Shown here: positions 1 through 7,261 of the stretch, one piece after another
How positions within the stretch are numbered: position 1 is the stretch's first letter
How the letters are laid out: each line of letters begins with the position of its first letter
From: Eudoraea sp.
GTDB lineage: Bacteria; Bacteroidota; Bacteroidia; Flavobacteriales; Flavobacteriaceae
NCBI GenBank assembly: GCA_013041785.1
Contig: JABDRK010000034.1
Location: 1-14,460, forward strand
DNA length: 14,460 bases
Direction: 5' to 3'
Notes under the pieces: generated by a model
Databases searched by the model: none
The model's input: only the letters and a program-made list of their open reading frames with translations
What the model was told of the DNA's origin: nothing
Position numbers and translations under genes: made by a program

Positions 1-1
1 T

Positions 2-1126
2 TCCGTTCAGGTAAAAAGCCAGGTAGTAAATGGCGCTGTTTAATGCAGAAATATCGATGGGATTTTCCAGGATGTCTCCTTTTCCCAGATAATCAATTCT
101 GCGTCCGGAAAGGTCAAATATCTCCCAGCCGATGATTTCCTGATCCGGCTCCAGGGTATATTCCAGGGATTTGGTACCGAAGGGAATAAACAAGGATAAT
201 TTAGGCTCTTCATTTTGGTCTTCATTTTCTTCTTCCGGTTCTTCTTCAGGAGGAGGATCTGAATTACTGTCTTCAGTAGTTAGGGTAAACAAGGTAGTAT
301 TCAGACTCAGGGGCGGATTTGAGCTGCTAAAAGCTTCTGAAGATAGGTAATACCGGTTCTCATCCAACACGCATATGGCTTCCATCTGGGCAAAACCGAT
401 ATTCAGGTTGAACTTCTCTCCCCCCGCTGTAAGGTTGAAAGGATTAGCCAGATTATCTAATCGAAACAAAAAAGGCTGCAAGAGCGGACTATATCCCAGC
501 AGATAGACTACCTGGGTTTGTGTGTTATAAGCTGCCCCGCTAACCAGTCCATTCAGGCTGTTTTCTCCTACCCGTTGCGCCTGGTAATCGCCCGGGGTTT
601 TGGGCAGGGAATAGGCCACAGTACCCAGGGACTGCCATTGTTTAGTGAAAATGATAAGCTGGTCCCCATAGCTGATCAGGGCCTCAGCATCCCAATCACT
701 GTTCGCTTCTGCATCAAAATCAGACTGATCTGCATAGGCATAGGTAATGCGCTCTGCATTGGCCTCATTCCCCTGCTCCAACTCTGAAAGGGGTACGCGA
801 TAGATGCCAAGATCCTGTCGATTGCCCTGGTTATTGCCTATATCCCCAATGTAAAGATAGGACTCATCCCTGGTAAGGTCTTCCCAATCCACATTCTCGG
901 CATTATTTATAGTAATTGATCTGTTAATCTCCAGGGTGAGGGTATCAATCTCATAGATCACTGCTGCGTTACCGGAATCGTTATGGGTGTAAAGCCTACC
1001 CTGGTAATAGATAAGTCCGGATGTTTCCTGAACCTCCTGCGGCAATGTTCCAAGCACCGAAACATCAACTTGGCCGTAAAGACAAGTCCCCATTAAGATC
1101 CAAACTATCCCTGTTACCCAACGCAT
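2..1126 (-). CDS. Secreted beta-propeller-like protein with T9SS C-terminal sorting domain (C-terminus cut by window edge)
   Basis: I translated this open frame on the minus strand from the ATG at 1126; it stays open to the window edge, giving 375 residues with no stop. Residues 1-19 form a signal peptide ending LYG|Q. Residues 20-285 are a beta-rich region with HNDSGN near residue 48, NVDWEDL near 78 and GDIGNNQGNRQ near 94, which suggests a propeller-like fold. Residues 290-308 are a Pro/Glu-rich acidic linker. From about 309 the sequence looks like a type IX secretion sorting domain (EIFDLSGRRI at 335-344, then a typical beta-strand ending near YYLAFYLNG). The final residues lie outside the window. 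I infer export to the periplasm by Sec and then secretion or surface attachment by T9SS. The substrate or role is unknown. The gene stands alone and diverges from the SRPBCC gene. Confidence 0.85.
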   Translation of the reverse strand, partial: MRWVTGIVWILMGTCLYGQVDVSVLGTLPQEVQETSGLIYYQGRLYTHNDSGNAAVIYEIDTLTLEINRSITINNAENVDWEDLTRDESYLYIGDIGNNQGNRQDLGIYRVPLSELEQGNEANAERITYAYADQSDFDAEANSDWDAEALISYGDQLIIFTKQWQSLGTVAYSLPKTPGDYQAQRVGENSLNGLVSGAAYNTQTQVVYLLGYSPLLQPFLFRLDNLANPFNLTAGGEKFNLNIGFAQMEAICVLDENRYYLSSEAFSSSNPPLSLNTTLFTLTTEDSNSDPPPEEEPEEENEDQNEEPKLSLFIPFGTKSLEYTLEPDQEIIGWEIFDLSGRRIDYLGKGDILENPIDISALNSAIYYLAFYLNG

Positions 1127-1293
1127 GCTACTGGCTTTGAAGTACTTTAAAAAGGTACAAAATCAGGCGAATTATCTCTAAAAAATCGGCAAGTATCCCT
1201 GAAATTAGTCAACAACCCTTTTTCTTTAATTTTGTTTAACATTCATTATTTTTTATTAAACAATATAGCCCCTACCTTTGTTAAAAATTAAGA
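1127..1293. promoter_or_regulatory. Divergent intergenic region between T9SS protein and SRPBCC gene
   Basis: This AT-rich spacer of 167 bases separates two divergent genes and should hold promoters for both. The plus-strand site TACCTTTG at 1273-1280 is listed separately. For the minus gene only imperfect matches are seen: TGATTTTG at 1158-1165 (one mismatch to TAnnTTTG) and TACCTTTT at 1150-1157. No clear -33 TTTG element is spaced correctly upstream of either. No hairpin or repeat stands out. Confidence 0.4.
1273..1280 (+). promoter_or_regulatory. Candidate -7 promoter element (TACCTTTG) for the photolyase cassette
   Basis: TACCTTTG matches the Bacteroidota sigma consensus TAnnTTTG exactly. 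It ends 13 bases before the ATG at 1294, so the transcript leader would be only about 7-8 bases. The expected -33 region is a T-run rather than a clean TTTG. It would drive the SRPBCC-SDR-photolyase genes. Confidence 0.5.
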
Positions 1294-1791
1294 ATGAGAA
1301 TTTATTCCTTACATGCCAAGCAAACCCTGCCCATATCCATGGAAACGGCCTGGGAGTTTCTGTCGGATCCATCCAATTTAAAAATAATTACCCCTGATCA
1401 CATGGGGTTTGTGATTCATTCAGGCACAGAAAGGTCCATGTTTGCCGGACAAATCATACAGTATAAGGTTTCCCCCTTCCCGGGGTTCACTACCAAATGG
1501 GTAACGGAAATAACCCATGTAGATAAAGGATCCTACTTTGTTGATGAACAGCGATTTGGTCCCTACAGCTTATGGCACCACAAACACTTTATCCGGAAAG
1601 TGGATCAGGGAGTGGAAATGGAAGATGTAATCCATTACAAATTACCTCTGGGGTGGCTGGGCCGATTAGCCCATCCCATCCTTGTAAAAAAGCAATTAAA
1701 GCAAATATTCTCCTATCGGGAGACCAAGCTCTCCGAACTCTTCGGAACCATCCCGGGAAAATCTGCTAAACTCGAATTCAAATCGTTTTAA
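1294..1791 (+). CDS. SRPBCC (START-like) family protein, photolyase-associated
   Basis: The 165-residue protein has the opening typical of the SRPBCC superfamily: a first beta strand (residues 1-15), then METAWEFLSDPSNLKIITP at 16-34, followed by alternating strands and a long C-terminal helix that lines the ligand pocket. This fold binds hydrophobic ligands in many unrelated proteins, so the ligand cannot be named. No signal peptide is visible, which points to the cytoplasm. The ATG at 1294 is preceded by a promoter-like site and is the first in-frame start. It lies 3 bases upstream of the SDR gene, which is followed directly by photolyase, so the three are probably cotranscribed. Proteins of this type recur beside photolyase genes in other bacteria as I recall; their role there is not established. 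Family call is firm, function open. Confidence 0.82.
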   Translation: MRIYSLHAKQTLPISMETAWEFLSDPSNLKIITPDHMGFVIHSGTERSMFAGQIIQYKVSPFPGFTTKWVTEITHVDKGSYFVDEQRFGPYSLWHHKHFIRKVDQGVEMEDVIHYKLPLGWLGRLAHPILVKKQLKQIFSYRETKLSELFGTIPGKSAKLEFKSF

Positions 1792-1794
1792 AAA

Positions 1795-2487
1795 ATGAAA
1801 AAGAACATCTTACTTATTGGAGGTTCCTATGGTATTGGTAAGGCATTGGCCGAAAAGATGCATACGGAACACAACCTTTTTATCGCTTCAAGGACCAATG
1901 AAGGCCTTGAAGGCATCCAGGCAACACATCTGCCATTTGATGCTTCCTCAGATACCCTGGCCCTATCCTCGTTGCCGGATGAGCTCCATGGCTTTGTCTA
2001 TTGTCCGGGAAGTATCAACCTCAAACCTTTTAAGATGATGGGAATGGATACATTTATAGCCGACATGCAGCTAAACTTTTTCAATTTAGTTAAGATTGTT
2101 AAGGATATTATGCCCAAAATGGCAGAAGGTTCAAGCATGGTCTTTTTTAGTACCGTGGCTGTGGGTACAGGCATGCCCTTTCATACCAGTGTTGCTGCCG
2201 CTAAAGGGGCGATTGAAGGATTTGCAAAATCACTGGCAGCGGAATATGCGCCAAAAGTACGGTGCAATGTAGTTGCTCCATCTTTAGTGAATACTCCCCT
2301 GGCTTCCCGCTTATTGAGCAATGACAGGAAACAGGAAATGATGGCGGCACGTCATCCCCTGAAACGCGTTGGCCAGGCTGAAGACATCGCCGCTGCCGCT
2401 GCATTCTTGTTATCTGAAGAAAGCAGTTGGATGAGCGGACAGATACTGGGCGTTGACGGAGGATTGTCGACCTTAAACGTAAATTAA
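1795..2487 (+). CDS. Divergent short-chain dehydrogenase/reductase (SDR) lacking the catalytic Tyr
   Basis: The 230-residue protein has a Rossmann fold. The N-terminal dinucleotide-binding motif is GGSYGIGKA at 9-17, the NNAG-type segment is replaced by CPGS, and the C-terminus ends with the SDR hallmark MSGQILGVDGG. Catalytic Ser is present (S119 in FFSTVAV) and so is Lys (K137). The YxxxK motif reads VAAAK: position 133, where Tyr should sit, is Val, preceded by S132. The DNA is unambiguous here and the frame is intact, so this is not a frameshift. It may be a reductase with altered chemistry or a non-catalytic NAD(P)-binding protein. It starts 3 bases after the SRPBCC stop, and its stop codon is followed immediately by the photolyase ATG, indicating translational coupling. 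The product is probably cytoplasmic. Confidence 0.85.
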   Translation: MKKNILLIGGSYGIGKALAEKMHTEHNLFIASRTNEGLEGIQATHLPFDASSDTLALSSLPDELHGFVYCPGSINLKPFKMMGMDTFIADMQLNFFNLVKIVKDIMPKMAEGSSMVFFSTVAVGTGMPFHTSVAAAKGAIEGFAKSLAAEYAPKVRCNVVAPSLVNTPLASRLLSNDRKQEMMAARHPLKRVGQAEDIAAAAAFLLSEESSWMSGQILGVDGGLSTLNVN

Positions 2488-3795
2488 ATGACTGATGGGC
2501 TGAGCATATTTTGGTTTAGGCGCGATCTGCGCCTGGAAGACAATGCCGGTCTTTTTTCGGCTTTGGAATCAGGGTGCCCTGTACTCCCCATTTTCATATT
2601 TGATCCTGAGATCCTGGAATCTTTGCCGGAAGATGATGCCCGGGTAAGTTTCATTCACCAGAAACTTCAGCACATGCGGGAAAAATTGAGCAGGAATTAC
2701 CAGCGATCTTTGGCCATATATCATGGCAATCCTGTTACGGTGTTTAAAAATATTATTGCTTCCCACCCGATTAAAGCAGTTTATACAAATGAGGACTATG
2801 AGCCCTACGCCCGGAATCGCGATAAAAAAATTGATGATTTATTATCCAGCCAAAACATAGATTTTTACACCTTCAAAGACCAGGTTGTTTTTGCAAAAAA
2901 TGAAATTACCAAGGATGATGGAAATCCCTATGTGGTTTACACCCCATTCATGAGGAAATGGAAATCGAATCTCAATCCTGCAAAACATCTAAACCAATTT
3001 GATTGCCAGAATCTATTTCACAAGCTTGCGGACCTCGCTGATCTTCCTAACCTGAGTTTGCAAGACCTTGGTTTTATACACTCTAAAATCCTGGTTCCGG
3101 ATTACCATATTGCCCTATCCCTTTTAGATAAATATGGTGAAACCCGGGATTATCCGGCCCTTAGCGGGACTTCCCGACTAGGACCCCATCTGCGGTTTGG
3201 CACCATTTCCATCAGGCAATTGGTAAAAAAGGGATTAGCTAGTAAGGACGAAACCTTCCTGAATGAATTGATTTGGAGGGAATTTTTTATGCAAATTCTC
3301 TGGCATTTTCCCAGAACAGTCCACGAGTCCTTCAAGAAGAAGTACGATAGGATCGTTTGGCGCAATAACGAGGAGGAATTTGACAAATGGAAAACAGGCC
3401 AGACGGGATATGCCCTGGTAGATGCGGGTATGCGGGAATTAAACACAACCGGATACATGCACAATCGGGTCCGTATGCTGGTCGCCAGTTTTTTGTGCAA
3501 GCACCTGTTGATCGATTGGCGCTGGGGGGAAGCCTACTTCGCTGAAAAACTGCTGGATTTCGAACTCAGCAGCAACGTGGGAAACTGGCAATGGGCCAGT
3601 GGAAGTGGTGTGGATGCTGCTCCTTATTTTCGGATTTTTAATCCCATGACACAAATCGAAAAATTCGACAAGCAGAGGGTGTATATTAAAAAATGGGTGC
3701 CTGAATTTGATACAAGTGACTATCCCGAAAAAATGGTAGATCATAAGATGGCAAGGGAACGCTGCTTAACGGTTTACAAGGCAGCTCTGAATTAA
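2488..3795 (+). CDS. phrB: Class I deoxyribodipyrimidine (CPD) photolyase
   Basis: The 435-residue protein belongs to the cryptochrome/photolyase family and splits cyclobutane pyrimidine dimers in DNA using light and reduced FAD. The N-terminal alpha/beta antenna domain opens with FWFRRDLRLEDN (8-19). The helical FAD domain carries TSRLGPHLRFG, WREFF (263-267), HNRVRM (325-330) and NVGNWQWA (363-370). By alignment from memory with E. coli PhrB, the dimer-contacting residues E274, W277, N341 and M345 correspond to E260, W263, N326 and M330. The flavin-N5 Asn corresponds to N363. The electron-transfer Trp triad W306/W359/W382 corresponds to W291, W344 and W367. All are retained, which favours real repair activity over a purely signalling cryptochrome. 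The antenna chromophore cannot be read from sequence. The ATG directly abuts the SDR stop; it is the last gene of the cassette. Confidence 0.93.
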   Translation: MTDGLSIFWFRRDLRLEDNAGLFSALESGCPVLPIFIFDPEILESLPEDDARVSFIHQKLQHMREKLSRNYQRSLAIYHGNPVTVFKNIIASHPIKAVYTNEDYEPYARNRDKKIDDLLSSQNIDFYTFKDQVVFAKNEITKDDGNPYVVYTPFMRKWKSNLNPAKHLNQFDCQNLFHKLADLADLPNLSLQDLGFIHSKILVPDYHIALSLLDKYGETRDYPALSGTSRLGPHLRFGTISIRQLVKKGLASKDETFLNELIWREFFMQILWHFPRTVHESFKKKYDRIVWRNNEEEFDKWKTGQTGYALVDAGMRELNTTGYMHNRVRMLVASFLCKHLLIDWRWGEAYFAEKLLDFELSSNVGNWQWASGSGVDAAPYFRIFNPMTQIEKFDKQRVYIKKWVPEFDTSDYPEKMVDHKMARERCLTVYKAALN

Positions 3796-3849
3796 CCCTA
3801 TTTTTCCTTATATTTAAAATCAGCAAAATTATAAGCCGCCTCCGGAACA

Positions 3850-3878
3850 TTGCCTAAAGTGCCCAGTGCACAGTTTTG
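3850..3878 (+). promoter_or_regulatory. Candidate promoter for the six-gene block
   Basis: TTG at 3850-3852 and CAGTTTTG at 3871-3878 are separated by 18 bases, close to the -33/-7 arrangement of Bacteroidota promoters. The -7 element has one mismatch to TAnnTTTG. It would give a leader of about 40 bases before the amidohydrolase ATG at 3924. This is the only plausible promoter seen in the 128-base gap after the photolyase gene. Confidence 0.3.
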
Positions 3879-3923
3879 AGTGTTCCCGGGAAAATAACCA
3901 AAGACCACAATCACACTTTAATT

Positions 3924-5351
3924 ATGAAAAAACATCTAGCACTGCTTCTCCTGTTGCCATTTACATTAATGCTTAATGCCCAGAAAACAAGCAAAAACAA
4001 ACAAGCCGTTATTGCTTCCATCGAGAAACACAAAAAAGAACTTATTGGAGTAAGTGATTCTATTTGGGCCCTGGCCGAAACCGCATTTGAAGAAACAGTT
4101 TCAGCAGAAATTCTGGCGAGTATCGCTGAGTTTAATGGTTTTAAAGTGGAACGCGGTGTAGCGGGAATGCCTACCGCATTTGTAGCTACCTATGGATCGG
4201 GGAAGCCGGTAATTAGTGTTCTTGGCGAGTTTGATGCCCTGCCTGGCATTTCCCAGAAAGCACAACCCACAAAGGAGCCTCTTAATGCAGGAGCCGCCGG
4301 ACATGGCTGTGGTCATAATCTTTTTGGGGTGGCAAGTCTTGCATCAGCCGTTGCAATTAAAGAGCTCATTGAAGACGGTAAACTAAAAGGAACCGTTAAA
4401 TTTTTCGGCACCCCTGCTGAGGAAAAATTCTTTGGAAAGATCTGGATGGTTCGGGAAGGACTCTGGGATGATGTGGATGTGAATTTGAGCTGGCACCCTG
4501 GCGCCAATACCGAAGCAGATGTCCAAAGTACACTAGCCCTGGTAGATTTTAAAGTAGAATTTTTTGGGCAGGCTGCCCATGCTTCAGCTGACCCATGGAA
4601 TGGCAGGAGCGCTTCTGATGCCCTGGAATTATATACTACAGGGATAAATTATTATCGCGAACATATAAAACCAACGGTAAGAATCCATTATCATATCCAG
4701 GACGGAGGACAGGTAGTAAATGTTGTTCCGGATTACGCTAAATTATGGGTGCGGGTCAGGGATACCAAAAGAAGTGGCATGTTACCTGTATATGAACGCG
4801 TTCAGAAGATGGCAGAAGGGGCTGCTATCATGGCCAATGTGGAGTATAAAATTTCTCTTATTTCAGGGATTTATGAGGTATTGGTGAATAGAAGCGGAGG
4901 CGAAATCATGCAGAAGAATCTGGAACTTTTGGGTCCGATATCCTACACCGATGAGGAAATTGAATTCGGGAAGCAAATTCAGGTAGCCACGGGCAAACCA
5001 CAGGTGGGTATGGATAGCAAAATCAGCCCCCTGAAGAGAACTCTGGAAAATCCGGGAGGTGGTTCAACAGACGTGGGGGATGTGAGTTGGAATGTGCCTA
5101 ATATCAACCTGAGTGTTACCGTTGCCCCAAAAGACACCCCGTGGCATTCCTGGGCTGTGGTGGCCTGCGGAGGAATGAGCATTGGACATAAAGGCATGAT
5201 CCACGCAGCAAAGGCATTGGCCATGACTATGGTAGACCTTTTTGAAAAACCCAAATTGGTAGAACAGGTAAAACAGGAATATATTTCGCGAAAAGGGGAT
5301 GAAGTTTACAAGGCCCTTGTCCCTGAAGGCCCACCACCAATCCAAAATTAA
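3924..5351 (+). CDS. Exported M20-family amidohydrolase, AbgB-like
   Basis: I choose the ATG at 3924 because it starts a clean signal peptide (KK, long Leu-rich core, ending LNA|Q20). The frame extends upstream to a TTG at 3876, but that would add 16 polar residues ahead of it. The 475-residue product has the M20D metal-binding pattern: GHGCGHN (H127, C129, H131), paired Glu in GTPAEE (E166-E167), SWHPG (H191) and a C-terminal His (H427). The dimerisation-lid region contains AAHASADPWNGRSA. The closest family I recognise is AbgB, the p-aminobenzoyl-glutamate hydrolase subunit, along with related aminoacylases. The substrate could be another N-acyl amino acid. The signal peptide places it in the periplasm or outside, unlike cytoplasmic E. 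coli AbgB. It is the first gene of a run of six. Confidence 0.87.
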   Translation: MKKHLALLLLLPFTLMLNAQKTSKNKQAVIASIEKHKKELIGVSDSIWALAETAFEETVSAEILASIAEFNGFKVERGVAGMPTAFVATYGSGKPVISVLGEFDALPGISQKAQPTKEPLNAGAAGHGCGHNLFGVASLASAVAIKELIEDGKLKGTVKFFGTPAEEKFFGKIWMVREGLWDDVDVNLSWHPGANTEADVQSTLALVDFKVEFFGQAAHASADPWNGRSASDALELYTTGINYYREHIKPTVRIHYHIQDGGQVVNVVPDYAKLWVRVRDTKRSGMLPVYERVQKMAEGAAIMANVEYKISLISGIYEVLVNRSGGEIMQKNLELLGPISYTDEEIEFGKQIQVATGKPQVGMDSKISPLKRTLENPGGGSTDVGDVSWNVPNINLSVTVAPKDTPWHSWAVVACGGMSIGHKGMIHAAKALAMTMVDLFEKPKLVEQVKQEYISRKGDEVYKALVPEGPPPIQN

Positions 5352-5382
5352 CAATGAATTATCGTCGATTAAACAAGAAAAG

Positions 5383-5811
5383 ATGGCAGAACGAGAAATA
5401 ACAAAAGAGTATACCAATGGGGATTTGGTGGTTGTATGGAAACCCAAGTCCTGTATTCATTCAGGGATCTGTGTCAAAACACTTCCTGAGGTGTACAAAC
5501 CCAATGATAAACCATGGATCACCCCTGAGAACGCCTCCATTGATGCATTGAAAGCCCAGATCGATAAATGTCCTTCCGGGGCTCTCTCCTATTACACCAA
5601 GGGAGCTTCACAGGAATCGCAACCTGCTGCGGTTACCAAAATAGAGGTAGCTTCTGGAGGCCCGTTGCTGGTTTCAGGTGAGATAGAAATTACGGGGACC
5701 GATGGACAGGTAGTCAGGAAAAAACGAACTACGGCGTTTTGCCGTTGTGGGGCTACTAAAAACAAGCCCTACTGTGACGGATCCCATAAGGCTACTGAAT
5801 TTACTGATTAA
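5383..5811 (+). CDS. Two-domain iron-sulfur protein: YjdI-like (Fer4_19) plus CDGSH domain
   Basis: The 142-residue protein joins two iron-sulfur modules. Residues 1-72 resemble the divergent mono-cluster domain of YjdI proteins: C24 and C30 in SCIHSGIC, then C63 in KCPSGALSYY; only three Cys are visible. After a short linker, residues 115-137 form a CDGSH iron-sulfur domain with the C-x-C-x8-C-x3-H ligand set C120, C122, C131 and H135 (FCRCGATKNKPYCDGSHK), the pattern that binds a 2Fe-2S cluster in mitoNEET-type proteins. The ATG at 5383 is chosen because the domain begins there; the frame also opens at 5299 but that would overlap the amidohydrolase. No signal peptide, so it is cytoplasmic, possibly a redox sensor or electron carrier. 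It follows the amidohydrolase by 31 bases. Confidence 0.87.
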   Translation: MAEREITKEYTNGDLVVVWKPKSCIHSGICVKTLPEVYKPNDKPWITPENASIDALKAQIDKCPSGALSYYTKGASQESQPAAVTKIEVASGGPLLVSGEIEITGTDGQVVRKKRTTAFCRCGATKNKPYCDGSHKATEFTD

Positions 5812-5826
5812 AAACACCTGATAAAG

Positions 5827-6780
5827 ATGATAAAAGATAACATGGCTGTTTCCGAAATATCCAGATACATTCAGCTGTTTCTCATACTTCTTTTTTTACC
5901 CTTAATTGGTCAGTTAAATGCACAAGAAACCCCTGTTTTGACATCAAATCTTGAGATTTATTCGTTGGAGACAGAAAAACGGTCCCTCGTTTGGAGTGAA
6001 AAGGCTCATTTTGAGGCACCCAACTGGAGTACAGATGGCTCTTATCTCCTTATCAACCAGCAAGGTAAGCTGTATAAAATCTTTCTGGAAGATGGGCAAA
6101 AGGAGGTCCTGTATACGGCTAACGCCACGCAATGCAACAATGATCACGGGATCTCTTTTAATGGGAAACTACTTGCCATAAGCAACAATGATCCCAAAAC
6201 CAATGCCGAAGCTGGCGGGTCGCGTATCTACGTGCTCCCAATTTCCGGAGGAGCACCCAAACGGGTCACTCCGAAAAGCCCATCATACTGGCACGGATGG
6301 TCCCCGGATGACCGATGGTTGGTATACACAGCTGAACGCAATGGGGAGTATGATATTTACCGAATCGGACTTGAAGGTGGAGCGGAGGAAAAACTAACTG
6401 ATTTTCAGGGTTTGCAGGATGGTCCTGAATACAGTCCGGATGGAAAATATATCTACTACAATTCCGCGCATTCGGGAAGCATGGAGATTTGGAGAATGGA
6501 TGCCAATGGAAAAAACCACACCCAGATCACCAAAGATCAATTTTCCAACTGGTTCCCACATCCTTCCCCGGATGGCCAATTCCTGGTATACCTTTCCTAT
6601 TTGAAAGATCAGGGTGAAAATCATCCTCCTTTGAAAGCCGTAGCCCTCAGGTTAATGGACTTAAAAAATCAATCCATAAAGACACTGTACACCTTTACAG
6701 GCGGGCAGGGAACTATTAACGTGCCCTCCTGGTCTCCTGATAGTAAACATTTTGCCTTTGTTTCTTATGTGCAGGAATAA
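5827..6780 (+). CDS. Exported TolB-like / PD40 beta-propeller protein
   Basis: The 317-residue protein has an N-terminal signal peptide (hydrophobic core about residues 17-30, ending LNA|Q33). It then has repeated WD40-like (PD40) blades: WSTDGSYLL near 67, [10 protein letters not shown] near 158, [10 protein letters not shown] near 202, [10 protein letters not shown] near 246 and [10 protein letters not shown] near 302. The blades SPDG...Y.....D/EIW/YR are typical of the TolB C-terminal propeller, but the separate N-terminal TolB domain is absent, and the tolQ/R/pal neighbours are missing. It is therefore a TolB-related propeller of unknown partner rather than true TolB. Probably periplasmic or surface. 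ATG 5827 lies 15 bases after the iron-sulfur gene; a second ATG at 5842 would also keep the signal peptide. Confidence 0.85.
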   Translation: MIKDNMAVSEISRYIQLFLILLFLPLIGQLNAQETPVLTSNLEIYSLETEKRSLVWSEKAHFEAPNWSTDGSYLLINQQGKLYKIFLEDGQKEVLYTANATQCNNDHGISFNGKLLAISNNDPKTNAEAGGSRIYVLPISGGAPKRVTPKSPSYWHGWSPDDRWLVYTAERNGEYDIYRIGLEGGAEEKLTDFQGLQDGPEYSPDGKYIYYNSAHSGSMEIWRMDANGKNHTQITKDQFSNWFPHPSPDGQFLVYLSYLKDQGENHPPLKAVALRLMDLKNQSIKTLYTFTGGQGTINVPSWSPDSKHFAFVSYVQE

Positions 6781-6808
6781 TCAGAACAAACTAAATCCAT
6801 CATCCTTT

Positions 6809-7252
6809 ATGAAACACATGCTCTTGACCGTCCTTTTTCTGGGTTTATACACAAGCAATGCCCAAAACTTTGATTTCAAGTACGACCATTACTCTTTCAT
6901 AGTACAGGATTTGAAAAAGGTAGGGGATTTTTATGCCGATGTCCTCAAACTTGAAGAGATTCCCCATCCCTCGGATCCAGATGGATTCAGGTGGTTCAAG
7001 ATCCGCGGCAACAGTCAATTGCACCTTATTGGAAAGGATACGGTTATCCCCCAGGAAAACAAAAGTGTTCATCTCTGTTTGTCCACAGCCAAGCTGGATG
7101 CATTTATCGAACACCTGAATTACAAAAAAATTCCATTCTGGGATTGGCCTGGTAAAGAGGGAGCCATTACTACCCGGGCAGACGGGGTTAAACAAATCTA
7201 TATACTTGATCCGGAAAAGAACTGGGTTGAAATCAACAATGCAAAACACTGA
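6809..7252 (+). CDS. Exported glyoxalase/VOC-fold protein
   Basis: The ATG at 6809 starts a signal peptide (residues 1-18, ending SNA|Q19), so I prefer it over the longer frame opening at 6752, which would overlap the upstream gene. The mature part is one vicinal-oxygen-chelate unit pair: DHYSFIVQDL at 26-35 followed by VGDFYADVLKL, and the second half from SVHLCL to NWVEINN. Candidate metal ligands are H27, H72, H88 and E141, the positions used by glyoxalase-I-like enzymes. The 147-residue length fits. Such proteins may be lyases, dioxygenases or binding proteins, and the substrate is unknown. An exported VOC protein is less usual than a cytoplasmic one, though exported VOC proteins do occur in Bacteroidota. 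Gap to the previous gene is 28 bases and to pirin 9 bases. Confidence 0.83.
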   Translation: MKHMLLTVLFLGLYTSNAQNFDFKYDHYSFIVQDLKKVGDFYADVLKLEEIPHPSDPDGFRWFKIRGNSQLHLIGKDTVIPQENKSVHLCLSTAKLDAFIEHLNYKKIPFWDWPGKEGAITTRADGVKQIYILDPEKNWVEINNAKH

Positions 7253-7261
7253 GCCAGGCGT

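Noticed and set aside
518..787. Plus-strand open frame of 89 codons
   Set aside because: It is antisense to the T9SS-tail protein, which reads through as one open frame with signal peptide and sorting domain.
3859..3871. Short palindrome GTGC/GCAC in the gap after the photolyase gene
   Set aside because: A 4-base stem with no T-run is expected by chance and does not support a terminator or operator.
3876..3923. N-terminal extension of the amidohydrolase from a TTG start
   Set aside because: It would put 16 polar residues ahead of a complete signal peptide, and the stretch overlaps a promoter-like site. The ATG at 3924 explains the sequence better.
5827..6780. Calling this gene tolB of the Tol-Pal system
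   Set aside because: It has PD40 blades but no N-terminal TolB domain, and tolQ, tolR, tolA and pal are not nearby.
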